Assembly: GCA_023388835.1 (NCBI GenBank)
Contig: JAEWFK010000026.1
Span: 1-10,587 of the forward strand
Length of the DNA: 10,587 nt
Reading direction: 5' to 3'
Source of the DNA: Pseudomonadota bacterium
Lineage (GTDB): Bacteria > Pseudomonadota > Gammaproteobacteria > Burkholderiales > Burkholderiaceae_B
A program made the translations under genes and the position numbers. The notes beneath the pieces were generated by a model. It ran no database searches. It saw only the letters and a program-made list of their open reading frames with translations, and was not told the origin of the DNA. Below are positions 5,872 to 10,587 of this stretch, piece by piece (the first letter of the stretch is position 1; every line of letters starts with the position of its first letter).

Positions 5872-8463
5872 TCAGACGCCGACAGCTTCGGCGATTTCCC
5901 GGTATTCGTCGATCTGGTCGAAGTTCAGGTACTGATAGATCTCGTCACCGCTTTCGTTGATGACGCCCATGTCCGCCATGTATTCCTCGCGGGTGGGGAT
6001 GCGACCCAGACGCGAGCAGATGGCGGCCAGTTCGGCCGAGCCCAGATACACATTGGTGTTCTTGCCCAGACGGTTGGGGAAGTTGCGTGTGCTGGTGGAC
6101 ATGACTGTCGCGCCTTCGCGCACCTGGGCCTGGTTGCCCATGCACAGCGAGCAGCCTGGCATTTCCGTACGTGCGCCGGCTGTGCCGAAGACGCCGTAAT
6201 GGCCTTCTTCGGTCAGCTGCTGGGCGTCCATCTTGGTAGGCGGAGCCACCCACAGCTTCACAGGGATGTCACGCTTGCCTTCCAGGAGCTTGGATGCTGC
6301 GCGGAAGTGGCCGATATTGGTCATGCAGCTGCCGATGAACACCTCATCGATCTTGGCGCCGGCGACATCGGAAAGCGTCTTCACGTCGTCCGGGTCGTTC
6401 GGGCAGGCAACGATGGGCTCGACGATCTCGTCCATATTGATCTCGATGATCTCGGCGTACTCGGCATCGGCATCTGGCTCCAGCAGCTTGGGATCGGCCA
6501 GCCAGGCTTCCATGGCCTTGATGCGGCGGGCCAGCGAGCGCTCGTCTTCGTAGCCATTGGCGATCATCCACTTGAGCATCACGATGTTGCTATTGATGTA
6601 CTCGATGATCGGTTCCTTGTTCAGGCGCACGGTACAACCGGCGGCGGAACGTTCGGCCGAAGCGTCGGACAGTTCGAACGCCTGTTCCACTTTGAGTTCG
6701 GGCAGGCCCTCGATCTCGAGAATACGCCCGGAGAAGGCGTTCTTCTTGCCCTTCTTTTCAACCGTCAGCAGGCCTTGCTTGATCGCGTAGTAAGGAATTG
6801 CGTTGACCAGATCACGCAGCGTGACGCCGGGCTGCAGCGTGCCCTTGAAGCGCACCAGCACGGATTCCGGCATGTCCAGAGGCATGACGCCGGTGGCGGC
6901 TGCAAAGGCCACCAGACCGGAGCCGGCCGGGAAGCTGATGCCGATGGGGAAACGGGTGTGCGAGTCGCCGCCCGTGCCCACGGTATCGGGCAACAGCATG
7001 CGGTTCAGCCAGCTATGGATCACGCCGTCGCCGGGGCGCAGCGAAATACCGCCGCGCGTGCTGATGAAGTCAGGCAGCGTGTGGTGGGTTTTGACGTCGA
7101 CGGGCTTGGGATAGGCCGCCGTGTGGCAGAAAGACTGCATGACCAGATCGGCCGAAAAGCCCAGGCAGGCCAGGTCTTTCAACTCGTCGCGGGTCATGGG
7201 ACCGGTGGTGTCCTGGCTGCCCACGGACGTCATGCGCGGCTCGCAGTAGGTGCCCGGACGCACGCCTTCACCTTCCGGCAGACCGCAGGCGCGGCCCACC
7301 ATCTTCTGTGCCAGGCTGAAGCCCTTGCCCGAATCGACCGGGTTTTTCGGCAGGCGGAAAAGGGTGGAAGGCGCCAGGCCCAGGGCTTCACGCGCCTTGG
7401 CCGTCAGGCCGCGCCCAATGATCAGCGGAATGCGGCCGCCGGCGCGCACTTCGTCGAACAGCACGTCGGACTTGACCTCGAACTCGGAGATCACCACGCC
7501 ATTCTTGAGCGCCTTGCCTTCATAGGGACGCAGTTCGACGACATCGCCCATTTCCATGCCGGATACGTCGAGCTCGATGGGCAGCGCGCCCGCGTCTTCC
7601 ATGGTGTTGTAGAAGATCGGGGCAATCTTGCCGCCAAGGCAGACGCCGCCGAAACGCTTGTTCGGCACGTAGGGGATGTCTTCGCCGGTGAACCACAGCA
7701 CCGAGTTGGTGGCGGACTTGCGGCTGGAGCCGGTGCCGACCACATCGCCGACGTAGGCGACCAGATGGCCCTTTTCCTTCAGCGACTGAATGAAGGCGAT
7801 GGGACCGCGCTTGCCGTCTTCTTCCGGCTGGAAGGCTGCGCCGTCGCGCTTGTTCTTCAGCATGGCCAGGGCATGCATCGGAATGTCCGGACGTGTCGTG
7901 GCGTCGGGAGCGGGTGAGAGATCGTCGGTATTGGTTTCGCCCGGCACCTTGAACACGGTGATGGTCAGGCTGGCAGGCAGTTCAGGACGGGAAGTGAACC
8001 ATTCGGCGTCGGCCCAACTTTGCAGCACGGCCTTGGCGTTGACGTTGCCGCGGTCGGCCTTTTCCTTGACGTCATGGAAAGCGTCGAACATCAGCAGGGT
8101 GTGCTTCAGGGCGTCGGCCGCGACGGAGCCCAGCTCTGCGTTGTCCAGCAGTTCGACCAGGGCGCTGATGTTGTAGCCGCCCAGCATGGTGCCCAGCAGT
8201 TCGGTGGCTCGGCGCGCATCGATCAGCGCACAGGTTTCCTTGCCCAGCGCCAGTGCGGCAAGGTAAGAGGCCTTGACCTTGGCGGCGTCGTCGACACCGG
8301 CGGGTACACGATGGGTAATCAGATCGATCAGGAACTGTTCCTCGCCGGCAGGCGGATTCTTGAGCAGTTCGATGAGCTCGGCCGTCTGTTTGGCGGACAG
8401 CGGCAGGGGAGGGATGCCCAACGCGGCGCGTTCGGCAACGTGTTCACGATATTGTTCCAGCAT
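5872..8463 (-). CDS. acnB: Aconitate hydratase B ([4Fe-4S] aconitase, possible 2-methylisocitrate dehydratase activity)
   Basis: AcnB is the main aconitase of the TCA cycle in many proteobacteria; homologues can also hydrate 2-methyl-cis-aconitate, thereby serving the methylcitrate cycle. The product has 863 residues, against 865 in E. coli. Order seen: an N-terminal HEAT-like helical domain (about 1-160), a swivel domain in the AcnB arrangement (FKVPGETNTDDLSP from 171; GTGSSRKSATNS at 243-254), then the catalytic domains with TGGDSHTRFP at 497-506. The cluster cysteines are Cys713 (IGSCMTNIGH), Cys771 and Cys774 (GCSLCMGN), spaced nearly as in E. coli 710/769/772. The ATG at 8463 gives the conserved MLEQYREHVAERAA start and has AGGG seven bases upstream. 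A good promoter and two inverted repeats lie in front, so acnB probably begins its own transcript. Hairpins follow the stop. No missing active-site residue was seen. Confidence 0.97.
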   Translation of the reverse strand: MLEQYREHVAERAALGIPPLPLSAKQTAELIELLKNPPAGEEQFLIDLITHRVPAGVDDAAKVKASYLAALALGKETCALIDARRATELLGTMLGGYNISALVELLDNAELGSVAADALKHTLLMFDAFHDVKEKADRGNVNAKAVLQSWADAEWFTSRPELPASLTITVFKVPGETNTDDLSPAPDATTRPDIPMHALAMLKNKRDGAAFQPEEDGKRGPIAFIQSLKEKGHLVAYVGDVVGTGSSRKSATNSVLWFTGEDIPYVPNKRFGGVCLGGKIAPIFYNTMEDAGALPIELDVSGMEMGDVVELRPYEGKALKNGVVISEFEVKSDVLFDEVRAGGRIPLIIGRGLTAKAREALGLAPSTLFRLPKNPVDSGKGFSLAQKMVGRACGLPEGEGVRPGTYCEPRMTSVGSQDTTGPMTRDELKDLACLGFSADLVMQSFCHTAAYPKPVDVKTHHTLPDFISTRGGISLRPGDGVIHSWLNRMLLPDTVGTGGDSHTRFPIGISFPAGSGLVAFAAATGVMPLDMPESVLVRFKGTLQPGVTLRDLVNAIPYYAIKQGLLTVEKKGKKNAFSGRILEIEGLPELKVEQAFELSDASAERSAAGCTVRLNKEPIIEYINSNIVMLKWMIANGYEDERSLARRIKAMEAWLADPKLLEPDADAEYAEIIEINMDEIVEPIVACPNDPDDVKTLSDVAGAKIDEVFIGSCMTNIGHFRAASKLLEGKRDIPVKLWVAPPTKMDAQQLTEEGHYGVFGTAGARTEMPGCSLCMGNQAQVREGATVMSTSTRNFPNRLGKNTNVYLGSAELAAICSRLGRIPTREEYMADMGVINESGDEIYQYLNFDQIDEYREIAEAVGV

Positions 8464-8497
8464 TTGCTTGCCCTATGAGCGAGGTTTGTAGGAAGGG

Positions 8498-8518
8498 TTG
8501 CCCGGATTGTACGGGCAA
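8498..8518. promoter_or_regulatory. Inverted repeat TTGCCCG-N7-CGGGCAA enclosing the acnB -10 box
   Basis: TTGCCCG at 8498-8504 and CGGGCAA at 8512-8518 are perfect 7-base inverted arms around a 7-base centre that contains the whole -10 hexamer of the acnB promoter. A protein bound here would block RNA polymerase, so this is a plausible repressor operator. No regulator can be named from the sequence. Confidence 0.45.
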
Positions 8519-8535
8519 AGCGCTCAACTAGGCAA
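8506..8535 (-). promoter_or_regulatory. Promoter of acnB
   Basis: On the minus strand TTGCCT (-35, 8535-8530) and TACAAT (-10, 8511-8506) are separated by 18 bases. The expected start is near 8499, giving a leader of about 36 bases before the acnB ATG. This is the best sigma-70 type promoter I found in the window, and the flanking palindromes support it. Confidence 0.6.
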
Positions 8536-8537
8536 AT

Positions 8538-8558
8538 GTCTTATATCTTATATAAGAC
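8538..8558. promoter_or_regulatory. Perfect 9+3+9 palindrome (likely operator) upstream of the acnB -35 box
   Basis: GTCTTATAT at 8538-8546 and ATATAAGAC at 8550-8558 are perfect inverted arms around CTT. It is AT-rich inside GC-rich DNA, ends two bases before the acnB -35 hexamer, and is centred near -49 from the predicted start. A further half-site AAGAC follows at 8561-8565. The size and symmetry suit a dimeric helix-turn-helix protein; GntR/FadR-type regulators of TCA or methylcitrate genes use palindromes of this kind. The regulator is inferred and its gene is not in the window. Confidence 0.65.
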
Positions 8559-8649
8559 CCAAGACTTACAAAAACACCACACTGGGCGCGTGCGGGGAAA
8601 AGACGCCGGGCCGTGGCTCAAGGACCGAGAAAAGCGTGGGGTTCAGGCG

Positions 8650-8672
8650 GCGGGGGGGCGATGCCCGCCCGC
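8650..8672. repeat. GC-rich hairpin after the GNAT gene
   Basis: GCGGGGGGGC (8650-8659) and GCCCGCCCGC (8663-8672) pair over 10 bases with one mismatch around a GAT loop, seven bases after the GNAT stop codon on the minus strand. No T run follows, so it is at best an imperfect or Rho-assisted terminator, or a 3'-end stabilising hairpin, for the prpD-side transcript. It includes a run of seven G. Confidence 0.4.
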
Positions 8673-8679
8673 TGGGGAT

Positions 8680-8961
8680 TCAGGACGCCAGAAGGTCGTC
8701 GTAGGCCCCGCGCTGGCGGCGCATCCAGGCTTGGACGTAGGAGCAGAGCGGACGGACTTTCCACCCTTGTGCCCGGGCGGTGTCAAGCGCCGCCTTGGCA
8801 AGATCGGCCGCGATGCCGCGTCCGCCTGCCGCTTCGGGCACGCCGGTGTGGGTGACGATCATCACGCCATCATGCAGTTCGTAATCCAGTACGCAAAGCT
8901 GGCCGTCTTCCAGCCATTGGAAGCGTCTGGCGGCGGTATCGTGTTCAATGTTGCGGCTCAT
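8680..8961 (-). CDS. Small GNAT-like N-acetyltransferase (YjdJ/NATD1-type)
   Basis: This 93-residue protein resembles the short, single-domain acetyltransferase group (COG2388, YjdJ/NATD1-like), which retains the acetyl-CoA binding core and a short C-terminal part. The strand FQWLEDGQLCVLDYELHDGVMIVTHTGVPEAAGGRGIAADL-type pattern is visible: two beta strands (residues ~14-40), then a Q/R-x-x-G-x-A-like cofactor loop AGGRGIA at about 45-51, a helix, and the group's typical RPLCSYVQAWMRRQ segment near 69-82. The substrate is unknown. The ATG at 8961 has GGAG five bases upstream. It starts 27 bases after the stop of the small membrane protein gene in the same direction, so the two are probably co-transcribed. 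Its link to the neighbouring TCA genes is unproven; aconitases elsewhere can be lysine-acetylated, but nothing here shows that this enzyme does it. Confidence 0.85.
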   Translation of the reverse strand: MSRNIEHDTAARRFQWLEDGQLCVLDYELHDGVMIVTHTGVPEAAGGRGIAADLAKAALDTARAQGWKVRPLCSYVQAWMRRQRGAYDDLLAS

Positions 8962-8988
8962 TTGTGCTCCGGGAAACGATGACGTGCA

Positions 8989-9381
8989 TCAGACCATTGT
9001 AAGCAGGATCATCAGCCACAGGACCAGCAGCGCGATGATGCCCAGGAAGCAGCCGCCCCAGAAGCCGACTACCGGCCAGCGCAGCCGCATTGAGACATCG
9101 GTGGGTTCGATCTCGGCCAACAGACGGTTGGCTTCGCCGAACACCCACCACTTTCCGCGCGGAAATGACAGGCGCAAGAAGTAATCGAGCGTGATGGTCA
9201 GTTTCGCCGTGGCGGGCATTTGTTCCCAGCGGTACTTCTTCAGATAGGGATGACGCATGGCCGCGTTGATCTGGCGAATGTTCAGGTAAAGGAACAGTGC
9301 GGACACCAGGCAGGTGAGTACGCAAGCCACCAGCACGGTGAAGGAAAGGGGCAACAGATAGGTGACGACGGATTCCAGCAT
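8989..9381 (-). CDS. Small membrane protein of unknown function, two predicted transmembrane segments
   Basis: I do not recognise a family. From the ATG at 9381 the product has 130 residues. Residues ~8-33 (LLPLSFTVLVACVLTCLVSA and beyond) form a long hydrophobic helix; ~34-104 is a polar, basic then mixed stretch; residues ~105-128 (VGFWGGCFLGIIALLVLWLM) form a second helix ending at the C-terminus. This predicts an inner-membrane hairpin with a ~70-residue connecting domain. The frame also permits a GTG start at 9432, which would add 17 residues. I prefer the ATG because those extra residues are not hydrophobic and the GTG has only a too-close G run upstream, but the ATG also lacks a clear ribosome site. 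It follows prpD by 66 bases and precedes the GNAT gene by 27, suggesting one transcript. Confidence 0.75.
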   Translation of the reverse strand: MLESVVTYLLPLSFTVLVACVLTCLVSALFLYLNIRQINAAMRHPYLKKYRWEQMPATAKLTITLDYFLRLSFPRGKWWVFGEANRLLAEIEPTDVSMRLRWPVVGFWGGCFLGIIALLVLWLMILLTMV

Positions 9382-9447
9382 AGGCGCAATTAAAACATAA
9401 GCGGGGCGGAAGCCGGAGAACGTTGCCGCCACTCACCCCGGCGTATT

Positions 9448-10587
9448 TCAGGGACGCAGTCCGCTGGTGTAAAGATCGACGTACTCACGTACCGGCATGG
9501 CATGCAGCCGGGCCACGTCGTTCGACGCGGCGATTATACGGTCCTGCTGTTCGGCGGAAAAACGGCGGGCGAGATTGCGGCGGAACTTGGCCTGGAGCAG
9601 AGGCAGGCCTTCAGACCGGCGCCGGCGATGCCCAAGGGGGTACTCGCAAACTACTTCACGCAGCACCGAGCCGCTCTTCAGCTCCACAGTCAGCGCATTG
9701 GCGATGGAGCGCTTGTCCGGGTCGTGATAATCGGCCGTGAAGGCCGGGTCCTCCACACAAGTGATTCGGGCACGCAGGGCATCAATGCGCGGGTCGGCGG
9801 CGACCGTGTCTTCGTAATCCCCCGCAGTCAGCCGGCCGAAGATCAGCGGCACGGCGATCATGTATTGCACGCAGTGGTCGCGGTCCGCCGGATTCTGCAA
9901 CGGCCCCTGCTTGTCGATGATGCGCAGGCAGGCTTCATGAGTGCGCAAGGTGATGCGTTCGATATCCGCTGCGTCATGGCCCAGCGCGGCCAGGTCCTGA
10001 TGCACCTGCATTGCGCATTCAACGGCTGTCTGCGCATGGAATTCCGCCGGCCATGCGATCTTGAACAACACGTTCTCCATGACGTAGCTGCCGTATGGGC
10101 GCTGGAAGCGGAAGGGCTGTCCCCGGAAATGGACATCGTAGAAGCCCCAGGTGGGCGAGGTCAGCGCGGATGGATAGCCCATTTCACCTTTGCCGGCCAT
10201 CAGCGCAAGCTGTACCGCGCGGCTGGTGGCGTCGCCGGCCGCCCAGCTCTTGCGGCTGCCGGTGTTTGGAGCCTGGCGGTAAGTGCGCAGGCTTTGGCCG
10301 TCCACCCATGCCAGCGACAGCGCGTTCAGAAGCTGTGAACGCTCCAGTCCCAGCAAGCGGGACACGACAGCAGTGGACGCAACCTTCACAAGCACCACGT
10401 GGTCCAGACCCACCCGGTTGAAGGCGTTTTCCAGGGCGATGCAGCCTTGTATCTCGTGAGCCCGGATCATGGCGTCGAGCACGTCGTGCATCGTGGGGCC
10501 CGGTTCGCCGCGCGCGGCGGCACGGCGCGAAAGCCAGTCGGCGGTTGCGAGGATACCGCCCAAGTTGTCGGAAGGGTGTCCCCATTC
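9448..10587 (-). CDS. prpD: 2-methylcitrate dehydratase PrpD (N-terminal part cut off by window edge)
   Basis: PrpD belongs to the MmgE/PrpD family of cofactor-independent hydro-lyases. It dehydrates 2-methylcitrate to 2-methyl-cis-aconitate in the methylcitrate cycle that burns propionyl-CoA; E. coli PrpD also acts weakly on citrate and cis-aconitate. The visible 379 residues match the E. coli enzyme (483 residues) very closely, so about 100 N-terminal residues lie outside the window. Recognisable stretches in order: EWGHPSDNLGGILATADWLS at the edge, AHEIQGCIALENAFNRVGLD, SLAWVDGQSLRTYRQAPNTG, RKSWAAGDATSRAV, RPYGSYVMENVLFK, NPADRDHCVQYM and DPAFTADYHDP. No frameshift or internal stop was seen. 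Its start and promoter are outside. It is followed by the small membrane protein, GNAT and, after a promoter region, acnB. PrpD and an aconitase acting in sequence can complete methylcitrate-to-methylisocitrate conversion. Confidence 0.96.
   Translation of the reverse strand, partial: EWGHPSDNLGGILATADWLSRRAAARGEPGPTMHDVLDAMIRAHEIQGCIALENAFNRVGLDHVVLVKVASTAVVSRLLGLERSQLLNALSLAWVDGQSLRTYRQAPNTGSRKSWAAGDATSRAVQLALMAGKGEMGYPSALTSPTWGFYDVHFRGQPFRFQRPYGSYVMENVLFKIAWPAEFHAQTAVECAMQVHQDLAALGHDAADIERITLRTHEACLRIIDKQGPLQNPADRDHCVQYMIAVPLIFGRLTAGDYEDTVAADPRIDALRARITCVEDPAFTADYHDPDKRSIANALTVELKSGSVLREVVCEYPLGHRRRRSEGLPLLQAKFRRNLARRFSAEQQDRIIAASNDVARLHAMPVREYVDLYTSGLRP

Noticed and set aside
5839..7917. 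692-codon open frame on the plus strand, opposite acnB
   Set aside because: Same in-register antisense effect; the frame also begins in the intergenic hairpin and its product is Gly/Ala/His/Arg-rich shadow sequence.
8498..8679. A short plus-strand gene in the gap before acnB (for example 8498-8704)
   Set aside because: The frame runs through the acnB promoter and palindromes, has low-complexity basic sequence, and lacks a ribosome site.
8945..9436. 163-codon minus-strand frame overlapping the small membrane protein and GNAT genes
   Set aside because: It is Arg/His/Pro-rich, starts at GTG, and overlaps two better-supported genes; hydrophobic segments and a good ribosome site favour the other frames.
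9502..10338. 278-codon plus-strand frame opposite prpD
   Set aside because: In-register antisense shadow of prpD with no recognisable protein features.

Overview
The window looks like the chromosome of a betaproteobacterium, most likely of the Bordetella/Achromobacter (Alcaligenaceae) group. Clues are the high-GC codon use, EF-P with its arginine-modifying partner EarP, a DUF2863 protein (a family I know from Betaproteobacteria), and prpD, acnB and acnA close together. The genus is inferred, not proven. All eight recognised genes lie on the minus strand, so transcription runs from right to left. The window cuts off the N-terminal part of the first gene (prpD) and the C-terminal part of the last (efp).

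In order of transcription: (1) 10587-8680 holds the end of prpD (2-methylcitrate dehydratase), a 130-residue protein with two predicted membrane segments, and a 93-residue GNAT-like acetyltransferase, closely spaced. (2) 8679-8464 is a 216-bp regulatory gap in front of acnB. It has a good sigma-70 type promoter, a perfect 9+3+9 palindrome just upstream of the -35 box, and a second inverted repeat enclosing the -10 box. (3) 8463-5872 is acnB, aconitase B. (4) 5871-5628 is a structured gap with a GC-rich hairpin, a long double-palindrome element resembling paired REP sequences that should also act as a bidirectional terminator, and another inverted repeat in the acnA upstream region. (5) 5627-2925 is acnA, aconitase A. 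(6) 2924-2844 holds a 9+5+9 hairpin. (7) 2843-1 is a likely operon of a DUF2863 protein, earP and efp.

There are two themes. The right two thirds is central carbon metabolism: PrpD hydrates/dehydrates tricarboxylic acids in the methylcitrate cycle without an iron-sulfur cluster, while AcnB and AcnA are two different [4Fe-4S] aconitases of the TCA and glyoxylate cycles. The left third is translation: EarP puts rhamnose on Arg32 of EF-P, which then relieves ribosome stalling at proline runs. The EF-P here does have Arg at position 32, so writer and target match.

I found no CRISPR array, tRNA, rRNA, phage gene or complete insertion sequence. The coding content is conventional; the less explained material is in the intergenic DNA around acnB and acnA and in the unassigned small genes. 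No gap without a gene exceeds 300 bases.
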